Below are positions 44,125-55,141 of a stretch of 64,000 bases of DNA, one piece after another. A program made the translations under genes and the position numbers. Below the pieces are notes generated by a model. That model worked only from the letters and a program-made list of their open reading frames with translations. It did no database searches and was not told the DNA's origin. The number at the start of each line of letters is the position of its first letter. The first letter of the stretch is position 1. Source of the stretch: Verticillium longisporum (lineage: Eukaryota; Ascomycota; Sordariomycetes; Glomerellales; Plectosphaerellaceae); contig JAETXT010000009.1 of assembly GCA_019188255.1 (NCBI GenBank), forward strand, positions 1 through 64,000, given 5' to 3'.

Positions 44125-44312
44125 GAATCGACGATGCAGATGAATAGCCCGACAGCAAGTATTTCCTTTACATATGGTACTTTGGGATTCAAGGTTTTAT
44201 GGGCGTTGGCTGCCCTTGCACACGTTGTAGCACAAGGGTGGACTTGGGAAGGACAGAAAAGAATGTATGTACAATCATGGGCACCTCATGTCCCACCAAG
44301 TTCCGTTACCCA

Positions 44313-45859
44313 TCATGTGAAGGGTAAGCTAAAGTCTACCTCGTCTTTCCAAGCCCTCATCCCACCATTGATATCGCCAATGAATCGCTTCCCATTGCGA
44401 TCTAACCCCAAGTCTTTAAGCCGACGGGTCGCCAGCTGCGAGTCGTTGCCCACGCGGCACACCACGTAGATCGGGGTATCATCTGAAGAGTTTGCGGGTA
44501 ACCATGATGGTCTTTCCTCAGTGTCGTGCTCCTGAACAGGGTTCTTCTTGAGGAATGTAGCTAACGGCAGGTTGATGGCGCCCTCGATGCTGCAGATATC
44601 AAAGTGCTCCTTTTCTCTGACATCCAGAAGAATGAGTACAGCTGAACCCTTCTGTAGCTGGCCAAAATCCGCTGCAGATATCCTTTCCTCTGGCTGCAGG
44701 ATGTTCAGCGGCGCCGCGACGCCGCAAAACTGAACGTAGTCCAGGGACCCTGATTCTAGCGACTCTAGTGACAGAGTGGCCTCGGGCGAACATGCAAAGC
44801 AGTCCTTCTTACGACCCCTCATTCGGACTGATCGGAACGGGGCACCGGCTGTGCCTGAGAAGAGCAGTAGCGAAGGCGAAGTGGGCTGAAAGCCAGAGGA
44901 TATCAGTTTGATGGCCTCCAGCGCCTGCAGCACCCCCATGACACCGACAACGGGGCCCAGGATGCCGCCCTCTCCACAACTAACAACGCTATCTGGCGGT
45001 GGCGGTTTGGGGAAGACGCAGCGGTAGCATGGGCCGCCTTCCTCCACCGGCGCGCCTTGTGGTGCTGCGGGATTGTTGAGCACGATGAGCTGCCCATCGG
45101 TCTTGAAGGCTGATGCTGAGACGAGTGGCTTTCGCAGAAGAACGCAAATGTCGGAGATGAGGTATCGAGACGTCGGATGGTCAGTGCAATCCAGCACAAT
45201 ATCGTACTTTGCGACGATGGACTCGGCGTTTTGGGGGGTTAGATGCGTGATGTGCGCGTTGAGGGTCACGGTTGGGTTGAGACTGGTTCGTCAGCGAATG
45301 TGTGGTCAGCATTGCGGGAACAGGGCACATACTCTCGTAGGAAGGCCAAGGCGCTCTCTACTTTTGATTTCCCAACTCTTGACGTGGCATGAGCTATTTG
45401 ACGATGCAGATTCGACGTCTCTACCGTGTCACCATCCACGAGTCCGAGAGTACCAACGCCGGCGCCGGCAAGGTAAGCTGCTGCAGGGCATCCTAAGCCT
45501 CCGGCGCCAATGACAAGGACCGAAGATGCTTTGAGTCGTATTTGGCCTGTGTACTGCGTGATCAGTGTTTGCACAGCAAATGTATTACTCTAGGACAACC
45601 GACCCTGAATCCCAACTGTTGGTATTATGAGCTGGCGGCCGTATCGCTCATATTCTCCTGCCGTCAGCGGCCACTTCCATGTCGTATCAGGCGTTGGCTT
45701 TTGCTGTCCATCTGCCTCGACGACTGCTTGAGCAAGCTCGCTTTTCAACGCGCGTAGCTCGTTCTCGGCCTCTATGACCTTCTTCCTTAGGATCTCAACC
45801 TTGTCCATCATTGATGATGGCGGGGCAGGTTCAAAGTTGTGCATGATGGCAGCAGTCAT
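44313..45859 (-). CDS. UBA4: Adenylyltransferase and sulfurtransferase Uba4 (MOCS3-type)
   Basis: Three exons (45859-45604, 45546-45333, 45282-44313; introns 57 and 50 nt) encode 479 residues. A short coiled coil (about 18-45) precedes an E1-like domain with the nucleotide-binding GAGGLG (99-104), [11 protein letters not shown], zinc CxxC pairs (CYRC and CFAC) and the catalytic-Cys segment [16 protein letters not shown]. The C-terminal rhodanese domain carries the persulfide Cys432 in [13 protein letters not shown]. Uba4 adenylates the C-terminus of Urm1 (and MoaD-type proteins), then transfers sulfur, serving tRNA thiolation, urmylation and molybdopterin synthesis. It shares a 199-bp bidirectional promoter with the Slx9 gene. 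A molybdoenzyme elsewhere in the window depends on the same cofactor pathway. Confidence 0.95.
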
Positions 45860-46058
45860 CAGTCAATGACTGACAAGCCCACTTGGCGGGGTGGATGGGA
45901 TCCCTGCACGCCTTATCGTTGGCCCCACAAGGGTGCCCCCACCTTGAATTTTTGTCACTGACAGGCCAAACTCCAATGCTTCCCAAGTCGTCGGTGAACC
46001 TTTTACCTTCAGCTGCGATACTCGACATTGACGGAGCTACCACTCGACTGTCTACACA

Positions 46059-46731
46059 ATGGTACGCGATCACAAGAAAGGAACAACACTGACACTTTGT
46101 GAGACAATACTGACCATGCAAGGCTCCCACCGCGCCCCCAAAGATGTCCGCGCGCGCGGCGCGCCTCGCCCGCATCTCAGGCGCAATGCACCCCCTCGCC
46201 CCCATCAAGACGCACCGCGCCGAAGCCAACGTCCCCGACGGCTTCCTCTCGACAAAAAAGGACAAGCGCGTCATGAAGCACAGCGGCTTTATCTCCAAGA
46301 TCAACCACGTCTCGCCCGGCGTCAAGGCCCTCAAGCGGCGCCGCCCCAACAAGAAGCTCGTCGCCACCATGGAGTCCCTCGCCGACGCCCTGCCGGAGCT
46401 GACGAACGAGGCGGACGGAAACGTCAAGCAGCTGCGCGAAGGCCGCGTGCGCCACAAGAGTCTCAAGAGCCGACCGGGCGCGCTGAAGAGGAAGGAAAAG
46501 GTTGTGCGTGGCGAGATGGCGCGGTTCGGCGCCAGCATGGCTGCCCTCGCGGCGACGCCCGAGGCGACGGCAGCGGCGGAGAACCAGACCATGGCCGTGG
46601 AGGACACTACAGATACTCCTGCCACGCCGGCACCAGCGACAACAAATCGGTGGGCAGCTCTGAGGCGGCACATCTCGACAACAATGGAGCAGAACCCTGC
46701 CTTCACCGGCCAGGGCGCCGGCAAGGGTTGA
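46059..46731 (+). CDS. SLX9: Ribosome biogenesis protein Slx9
   Basis: The protein has the Slx9/FAM207 pattern: LSTKKDKRVMKHSGFISKI, then KALKRRRPNKKLVATMESL with LADALPEL, a basic SLKSRPGALKRKEKVVRGE stretch, and the C-terminal NRWAALRRHISTTMEQNP. Slx9 joins 40S precursors and helps their processing and export. The most attractive model puts the ATG at 46059-46061 directly before a 61-nt intron (GTACGC ... TACTGAC ... CAAG), then GCT CCC ACC from 46123, giving 202 residues beginning MAPTAPPKMSARAARL. The simpler alternative is ATG 46144, which gives 195 residues. Confidence 0.85.
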
Positions 46732-47517
46732 GGTTTCGGGACTGGAGGCCTAACCCATATCAACATGAAGATCTAAAAAGACCAAAGGCATCAGACACGC
46801 TGTCACTGGTAGAAAGCTAGTGGTAGTGACGCACCATACCAGACATACAGGGAACCACGGCTATCGGTGCTCCGGCCTGGTCTGGAGTCTCCTCTCTGTT
46901 GGAACACGTTCTCAGGGACTGCAATCCAGTCCACAGTGATACAGAAAGGCGATGGCGGAGCAGGCACAAGAACCAAAGCGTCAGCTTCCTAGCCCCAAAC
47001 ATAGCATCGCGGTCACTATGGAAGACCAACAATATACCCAATTCGACATGTATTGAGTACCATGCGAGATATCAGCTGTTCACTACTCATGCGTGTCGTC
47101 GTTTCTTCTCATCCGCTCATTCGCGCAGAAGTAACTTGCGCAACCGTTAACGCCTCCGGAAAAAATTTCAGGTATCCTCGTTCGCAAATCCCCGCCCGCC
47201 CCTAATTTGTCCCGCTATAGCTGGCTCATCTGATAATGCAGCCCCATGGTATGACATGAAGCGCGCTCTGCTGGCGCGGTCCACACAGGTCACTGACTAC
47301 CTTACGGTCAAGCCGGGTTACTTGTTTTCCACGAACAATGACCGTGGTCGCAGGGCCTCTGCTTTCGCGTCATTGGTCGACCTACAGTCTTCAGCTTGTG
47401 TCGAAGAACATCGAATGGCCATATTGTACAGCAAGTGATCTGGCTGCTGTTTCGTCTTCATACTCCAGCTGACGTTGGCTGGTCTGCTACGTCTCCTCCC
47501 ATGCCCAATATCGATCA
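46732..47517. other. Convergent intergenic region
   Basis: About 790 bp between the Slx9 and deneddylase 3' ends; only short meaningless frames. Confidence 0.45.
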
Positions 47518-48744
47518 TCACTCGATTCGCGGCGGTGTCTTGGACGAATAAGGAGATGCGCTTCTTCTACGGGTGAAGTGGTCAGCAAGCGGGCATTCGT
47601 CAAAACTACGCAAGGCTGAACGTACGATCGTCTCCTCTCGCCTTCCTTACGGAAACTTTCGATAATCTTTAACATCTCCTTCCTGCCACCGTGGCTGTCA
47701 ATCATCTTATTGCCCATGCTCATGCTGACCTTCTCGCGGGCATTAGCGCTGAGCAGCCGTTTGACGAGCAGGTGGCGCATCAGGATGCAGACGAAGACGC
47801 CACAGTCAGAGCCGTTCTCCTGCTGCGGGCAGTCTTCGAGGTTGAGGAAGCGCAACGGGCGATTGAGGATCTCGGACATTTTGCGAGTGGCGAGACGGGC
47901 TTCCTGATAGTTCGCGCCGCCGAGAGAGTCATAGTGAAACGCGACACCGTCAATAGCCGATACGAGGAGCAGGGACCAATGCGAACCGCCCTCAGCCTGT
48001 GCAACGTTGCGAGCGTCGTTGATTGGAAGGAAGACGTGGGTGACCTTGGAAAAGTCAGGCAGCGCAGATCGAATGGCGCGCATATCGGGTTCCTTCATGA
48101 GGAGGAACGTCATGGAGGGGCGCAAAAGGATGATGCGGGCTTGCGGGTACTTGGGAAGCAGTTCGCGTTCGAGGTATCTGTCACGGTCAGAGAGAGGTAC
48201 AGGCGCGCCGTGGCGATGTGACGAACTCTTCCCAGAAAGCAATGTTCTACAGACAGGTTAGTTAGCGCCAGCATGACACGGTTGTTGGGTCGGGTAGCGC
48301 ACGTTATCCGTCAACCAGTCATTCTTCAACGCCTTGAGATCTTCGGATGGAACTGGCGGGGGTGGTGAGCAACGGGAGCATGGACCGGGCGGCGCAAGGC
48401 CTGCCCCGACGGGAGCAACGTACGAGTTATGTCGTGGTCTGTAAGGCGCGGGAGTCAGTCAGGCGCCGCTGCTTGCTGGTTGCTTGTTGGAACTCTGACT
48501 TACACGACAGGACGGTTGAATGCGGCGAAAGCTACGAGACGGTACGTCAGCCATTTGCTGCCAGTCTTTCGGTATGCGCAAGCGTAGCGATGCCAGAAGT
48601 CGTGATGCGACAGACGGCCACGCTGCTCAACCTTCCAACTAGTGAAGACGGCAGCTGCGTCGCATCGTCCCGATAGCTGTCTCGGTCCTTGGGGAGGGGA
48701 CTCACAGAGTCGCCAAAGTGGCGGGCCATTTTGCGGAACGGCAT
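47518..48744 (-). CDS. Ulp1/SENP8-type deneddylase (NEDP1-like cysteine protease)
   Basis: Seven exons (48744-48706, 48531-48504, 48438-48424, 48352-48303, 48246-48227, 48177-47626, 47566-47518) encode 250 residues. Spliced, the N-terminus reads MPFRKMARHFGDS, then SYHDITL, EDLKALKNDWLTDNNIAFWE, then YLERELLPKYP. Catalytic elements of the C48 fold are GGSHWSLLLVS (His), HYDSLGG (Asp) and PQQENGSDCGVFVC (Gln and Cys). The compact size and WLTDNNIAFW match the NEDP1/SENP8 group, which removes NEDD8/Rub1 from cullins and other targets, rather than the larger SUMO proteases. Exon 3 is only 15 nt and exon 5 only 20 nt, yet every junction has GT...AG ends and keeps frame. Confidence 0.9.
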
Positions 48745-50215
48745 GGCGAGGCGGGACTCGGGCTTTGGCGAGCTCGAGTGGACAGGCGCTGCTGTGATAG
48801 ATTCGCCGCTCGAAGTGCTCGAGTGTCGGCTGCGGCTGTGGCTACAACGTGAGGGACGAAAGGCGAGGTCGGCAAAGTCGCGGAGGCGGCTGCCGCTGGG
48901 ACGACGTAGTCAGGCGTTAGAGATGATCGTCGATTCAAGAGGGGTTCGGAGCGCTCGGGGATCAACAAAGACAAGAGGGGGTATACAGTGGGGATGAATG
49001 GTAGATATGTGCAAGTAAATAACAGAACAGCAACTGACAAGGACGAGCCGAGCGGTTGGAGCAATGGCAATCAACAAGTCGGCGGGCCAAAAGTCAATGC
49101 AAAAGATGATTTCCAGCGGGGTGAAAGAACTGGAGAACCTGTGAACAGACCAGCCCTGCCCGTTTGGACTGGGGTTCAAAGGTTGGGATCTGACTCCAGC
49201 GACAGGCTACGAAGTGGAGGCAGCCGGTCCGGGTAGCCCAATGAGGCTGAGCGGTCTGATGTCGTCGTGGCTTGACCGCGCAGATGCGCGGATGGGAGAC
49301 TGAGGGGCAGAATGTGGAGGGGCTGATAGAGCTGATAAGAGACTGAGTACATACCTTGGGGTGGTCGGTCGACCTTGGCTCTCAAGCATGTCGGGCAGGT
49401 GCGCAGGTTACTGGGAATCTGAAAGTGCTGCAGTGTATTTGATGAAGAGTATAGAATGGAGTAGAAAAATAAGATGCAGGCACTGAATCCTAGGTTTGGG
49501 AAAGTCGTCAAAATCCGGGGTGACTGCCAACCTACCTAGATTCCAGGTAGCCTACGTCACACCGGGGGGTCGTCGTGATGCCGTTGAATGCTGGCTGATG
49601 TGGCTGATGTATCGTGCATCGAAGCATCGACGGCAGCCAATCATGTTGGGAACTTTGCCCAGCCAGTCATAGGAACTCCACTTTACCTTTGAATCGGCAT
49701 GTCAGGTCTTGTACCATTTGTACGACTTCCTTCCCTTGCCATGTCGCGATGCTTCACAGTCCAAGAAATGTGGCGCGTCATCTCTACCAAAATTTGGGCA
49801 TATAATGCACATCACTGTCGGCCATGGACAGGCCTCCAGCTCCTCTCCAAACCGTGATCTAATACCGCGTGAAGCTGACAATTGCAGTGACCGTCGTGAA
49901 TGACTCAACCGCCAGTTCGCCCTCCGAATGGTGGGGCCTCCTCGTGGAACTGCGTCCCCTCGTAGCATATTGGTGAGGCCACGACATCATCCGCAAGACT
50001 CAGAAATAGGTGGCTGTCGCCAGCCACCTGAAGTTCTGGGCTTGTTCCTCGTCCGCGCTCCATGACTTGTGAAAGCTCGCTCTCCTCGCACTCGACGGCC
50101 CTCTAAAGTCTCAGTGCCACTGACACAACACCAAGCCTGCGCTTCCAGATCGGGCCTTTTTAGGCAGGGCAAAAGGTTTGGCCGACAAGCTGGGGGCGCT
50201 TGCCAGTGAACACGA
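48745..50215. other. Intergenic region
   Basis: About 1.5 kb upstream of the deneddylase without a supported gene. CCTACCTAGATTCCAGGTAGCCTAC-type short repeats occur near 49533. Confidence 0.45.
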
Positions 50216-50286
50216 TGCGTGAACTGGGAATCGAACCCAGGGCTCCCCGATGGCAACGGAGAATTTTACCACTAAACCATTCACGC
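50216..50286 (-). tRNA. tRNA-Gly (GCC)
   Basis: On the minus strand a complete 71-nt cloverleaf: acceptor stem GCGTGAA/TTCACGC, D arm with TGGTTTAGTGGTA, anticodon arm CTCCG-TTGCCAT-CGGGG with anticodon GCC, and T arm CTGGGTTCGATTCCCAG. Internal A and B boxes are intact; no intron. Confidence 0.97.
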
Positions 50287-50782
50287 TGTGATATCCAAGG
50301 ACAGGCCTGGAGTGTCTGGTGCTTGTGCGGCAATCGTGGGGGGATTATAATAGACGCAGCCGTGGGGCGAGACGAGGAAGTCGAGCCCTAACCCAGAAGG
50401 TCCACTCTGTCATCTATGAGACCAAGTCCATAGGCGGAGTATGCTTGCCAAACGTGTCATTGTGATGGTTGCACTAATGATTGTTGTGTCAGCGCAAAGG
50501 CACCGACAAGACTCTTAAGCCTGGTGGGTTCGACATCCCGTTTGCTCTGTTGTGGTCAGACCAAGCCTTCAATCTTGGCTCCACGGACAGGAGGAGACTG
50601 AACTGGCTACCTTCACTTTAAGAGGACAACAGGAGATGAATACAAGGTGCTAGTTATCTGCTTAAGGTTTTTAGGTAGGACTACGTGATAAGATGAGCTC
50701 CCTTCCTGAGCAACAATGCTTTGCCAAAAGTCTTCCTGAGCCCAAGGTGGCCAGGGCCGCTAAAGCTAGTCCGACTGGACCA
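50287..50782. other. Intergenic region
   Basis: About 500 bp between the tRNA-Gly gene and the 3' end of the large disordered-protein gene; nothing recognised. Confidence 0.45.
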
Positions 50783-53700
50783 TCACACCACTTCCGAGGT
50801 GTCTCCAAGGCTTACTTTGAGCCGCTGCAGGGCGTCAAGCGTCCGTTCTGCCTGTATTTTACTGCTGTGGTAAGCCGATTCAGTTGTGTCCTTCTGACCC
50901 TTTCGTACGAGGTCGTGGATCAAGTTGTCCATCTTGCGGCATCTCTGGACGAAAGTTAATCGGCGATTATCAAATGACAGCCTCATATGTTGGCGCTCTC
51001 TCTCGTGGAGTTGCTCCAAATTCTCAGCTGCCTTCTCCCCATTATACCAGTATAATTCTGCCACATGGGCGACGCCTGGCCTTTTGGCTCCCAGTTGGTC
51101 CAAGAGAGTCTGTCATGGTCAGCGCATGCCGCAAATGTATGATGGAACGGAACATACTTCAATTATCCCGCGCACCGCTGCAGGGAACCGGTCCTCAGAT
51201 TGGAACGGGGCGTGACCTCGTGTAGGTATATCCCGCTTCATAGTTCCATCATTCCTCAAAATACTGTCATTACCATCATGACGTCCTTCAAAGCGACCAT
51301 GTATATGGAGTGCGCTCGCAGATGCGCCCTGGGGCTGGCCTGGGATGTGCGAAGACTTCAAAGGTTTCAGTTGCTCCCGATGGGCATTACCGCGAAGGAA
51401 AGCGGATGTTCCGGCTTGTCGCCCAGTGTGCTTGTTAGTTGGGGCCTGCCGATCCGCTGATGTACCTGGTTGTGGAAGAATTTTCTTGTACGCTGCATTC
51501 GAGTTATATGCCAGAGCAGTCAGAGTTGCTGGTTTCTGGAAACAAGTCAGCTTGTCTGTTGGCTTGGCATCTGTCCGCGCGACAGGTTTGTTGTGTCGCT
51601 CCACTTCCGATATAAACTCGGTTGGGTGGGTGCAGCCAGTCGCATCCAAGAAATGTTCATAGTCTGCGCCCGAGGCTGGCTGTATACCAGTGGTCTCCTG
51701 TTGAATGGCACCGAACTCAGGTTGTATCTCCCTCAAGGGCTTCTTCCACGCTGGAGGCTTTTCGGCGGGCTGGCCCTTCCTTCTCCGATAGTTGAGGTTG
51801 GGTGCTTTTTGGTTCGTGCAGGTCATAAACTCCTCGGGTTTCGGACTGCCACGCTCGTCGACAATAGACCTGGTACGAGACAGCATACGCAAAGGTGCGC
51901 CGCACCCGTCAGCAGACGCAAGCTGCTCAGGCACCTGCCTGTTTGATGTTCTGGTTCGGGATGCGTCATCCATTCGTTGTAAGTCCCTTTCGTGATGATA
52001 GGTCTCTAAGGTCATGTGGCCGATGTCGCTAGCAGAAACGGATGCCGCTGTCGATTCCTGAGGAAATCGCATGACCCGTTCATCTTGGGTGATTAGAGCT
52101 TCTTGCGTAAATCCTTCAGATTTCCTGTTGTCGGTGACATCGTGCCCAGCCCCAATTTCGGTCGTCTGCTTGATAAAAGCTGCGCAGACTGGCGAGTGGT
52201 CTCCGTCCTCGGCCATAACCTTGATGTTTGCGTCTCCAGAATCATCTGCCATGCCACGCGTTGGGATCGAATCCTGATTCCGTTTTATGCGTTTGTTTTG
52301 GCCGCCCATGGAGGCAATAGCAATGGCAGCACGCTTGTTTGGTGATCTTTGACCTGAGCCCGTGGGACCTTTGGGGTTCGGAGCGACAACCTGGTTTGTC
52401 TTCGTCCCAACTTCACCCGCTTGCCGCATACGACTTAGAGCCAAATGATTACCTAACGGTTCAGCTATCAACTTATCCGTGATGCCAGTGCCAGGAGGCG
52501 AATGGGGTGGTTGTCGTGATAACAAGGGAATTGCAACCTCGGCAGAGTTCATGGCACTCGTAGCGGAGCTCTCATCTGACGAGATGGGGATTGTCCTGTC
52601 GTGGGGTGCGACAGCAGCAGCAGTGTATTTCTTAAGATGTTCTCTCGGTAGTTTAGTGGACTCGAGGTCTGGTTGGGCAGGGTTTGGAACGCGCTTCGCG
52701 TCATGGTTATGGCTCCGGTCGGCAGGCTTCGTCGCTGCTGTGCCGGCTCCAAGTCTCATTGGGCCCAGTTCTGCGTCGTTGCGACTGGCTTCACAGTTTA
52801 TTTTTGATGTAACAACGCGTTTCGATTTGCCCGTCATTTCTCGAAAGTCTTCGTCGTTGAAGGCGTCCAACACCGAAAAGTCGCTTGGCAGTCCACGTTG
52901 CGATGTTTGGCAAGCAGGTGAGCTGGAGAACGTCGTCATTATCGTTGAAGCGTCGAGCATCCCCAACTTCAGCATGTGATCGGTCTCATCCGAATCAGGG
53001 CTAGATAAGACGTCACAATTGTGTTGACTCCCTCTTTGCGCCGGTCCAGATATACAATCTGAAGCAATGGTTTGCAGCAGGAGTGGGGTCGTGAGATCCG
53101 TATCGACCTGGCCCATTACATCATTGTGTAAACCCACGATCTGTGTTTCATTCTCAAGGGAAAGCTTGCCGTTTTCAGAGAGATCGTGATGATTTTTGAT
53201 GCTCAGGTCATCGTTGTTTTTGGCCGAGTCCCGGAATGGAGTCTTGGCTATCTGCTTGGGTCTCTTGCGCTGGACGGAAGGGTTGGTCATCTCCTCTGGC
53301 TTTTTGACCGCATGGGAACGACACCCGGGAGGCATTCCTGGGTTCTGGGGTTGGTTTAAGTGCAGCGGGACTTTCACTTGCGCCGGTTGGTTGGTGCTTC
53401 CCGCGCGAGCGGCCTGTCCTTGGATATCGGTGCCGGCATCAGTAATTTTGGAGTTTTTAGACATCGGCGCCTTCTTCGGTTTTGGGGCAGCGACGGCAGG
53501 CTTTTCTTGATCGATCTGGTGACGTCCATTACATCGCTTCTTCGACCCACGCGTACTCCTTGATTTCTGCTCCTTCCTCTGCGAGTTCTTATCCGTTTCC
53601 AGGCTCGAGGACGGCACGCAGATATCATCAAGCGCATCTTCTGCATCATGGAGGAAAGAGGCGTCTTCCGACTGCGCAGTGTCGTCAAAATCCATCGCCA

Positions 53701-54172
53701 TGGTGTTCTGTGATTGATCTAGGGCGATCGTCCCAGACTTCCTTGGGGGCCGGATACGCTGCGGCTCCTTGAGAGTGAAAGGAGACGAACTCTTGCCGTT
53801 TCCCTGTTTGGTGTTGACAGCTTTGGGCTCTTCGTCCTGAAGAATTTCACCAAGTTCATCCGCAGCATCGTTCCAGCTCTGGCCCAGAGTACTGTGTCCC
53901 ACTGGGAGGGTCGATTTATTCTCACTCGAATGTCCACTTCGCTCCGATGACGGGTTCAAAATGGAACCGGGTGCGGTCCAGTCGTCGCCCAAAGTCTTGT
54001 TATCAGAGCAGCCCTTGTTTAACGTAGGTAAGAGGACATCATCTTCGTCTGCGAGTTGATCTCGGCCATCGATAGATCCATGAAATATCTGTAACTGGCT
54101 TGTGGGCTTGGAAGAGACTTTCCTGCCTCTAGATCTGAAGGTATACTTGCCAGAGGATCTTGCTCTGGCCAT
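50783..54172 (-). CDS. Large, mostly disordered protein of unknown function
   Basis: Two exons (54172-51158 and 51109-50783; 48-nt intron GTATGTT...GCTGACCATGACAG) give 1,113 residues. Most of it is polar, charged and low in hydrophobics, with many Ser/Asp/Lys/Gln and several basic clusters (KSRSTRGSKKR, QRKRPKQIAKTP, GGQNKRIKRNQ) like nuclear-localisation signals. The second exon adds a predicted coiled coil (AAENLEQLHERERQHMRLSF through HSSKIQAERTLDALQRL). No catalytic domain or zinc motif is apparent. A nuclear scaffold or chromosome-associated role is possible but not shown. The ATG at 54172 starts the long frame, in a basic MARARSSGKYTFRSRGRK segment. Confidence 0.8.
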
Positions 54173-55141
54173 TTTGGCAGAAGGGGGTTGTAATGGGAGA
54201 TGGATGGCTTTGACACTGTGTGATCAAGAATATTCGGGGCTTCGGTAACAGCCTTCTCGCCTTTGTTCAGGCCCGATCGAGGTCGCTTGAAGCTTCAGCT
54301 GGGATGTCCCAGACTTGAAATAGAAGGGTCGGTCGATAGCTCATGACAAGAAAGCATGGCAAGAAAAAATTTGCATCCCACAGAGCCCGCCCTTACGATT
54401 GCTGCCAAGCTGGGGCTTGATGGCAGGTACAGCGGGACACGCACTCGGGAGGAAGGAAGCACTGACGGACGCACCTGCAGGGGACACTTGAACGATGATT
54501 CACTTACAAAATTTACAGCAGACAGCTCAGGTCCTCAGCCTGAGTCAGGCGATAGAGACGTCAGCCGGATGATGATGCTCGTGCATCAGTCATTTGAGAC
54601 TCTCAGCATTAGCATATCAAGGTAATCGATGGCAGGTTGAGGTCGCCACGGCATGCCCATTGCACCGTCGTGTTCATCGGAGGGCACACGATTGTCAGTG
54701 TTTCACAACTGAGCTAGCGGTGCGGCTATGGTCGCGTCATAGAAAAACATACACCATCGCGCAGTGTCGGTCTAGTGATGGTAGTGAAGGGCTCTCTTTG
54801 GGAGCGCGCTTTGACGCGCCTACACCGGTGCTCACCGAGAAGTTCCACAGTTGGCCATGGAACTCCGGCGTAGCCCGCCGATTTATCAGCCAGTCTGTGC
54901 CACTAGCACGTCCTCGTCATCAGGCTCGAGCCTGTCGTCCTCCTTTGTTCAACGCTCAGGTTATCCAAAATCAAGGCTCGCATGTCGACTTTTTGTCCAC
55001 TCCATCATCAGTAGAAAGCTACACGAGCTTCGAGGGTGTTTTCCCAGCAGCAAAGTTAATGACATCTCGAATTGTCTTATCGCCACCCCACCGATGGTCC
55101 AACCAGCAAGGGAAAGTCGCATCGCATCAACGAACTCAACC
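54173..55141. other. Divergent intergenic region
   Basis: About 970 bp. The open frame of the next gene extends upstream to 54851 but its N-terminal part lacks domain-like character, so this is treated as promoter and leader. Confidence 0.45.

Noticed and set aside
45831..46766. 311-residue minus-strand open frame
   Set aside because: It lies antisense over the Slx9 gene, whose product is recognisable; the antisense frame is a by-product of GC-rich codons with no domain.
47691..48221. 176-residue plus-strand frame
   Set aside because: Antisense to the catalytic exon of the deneddylase.
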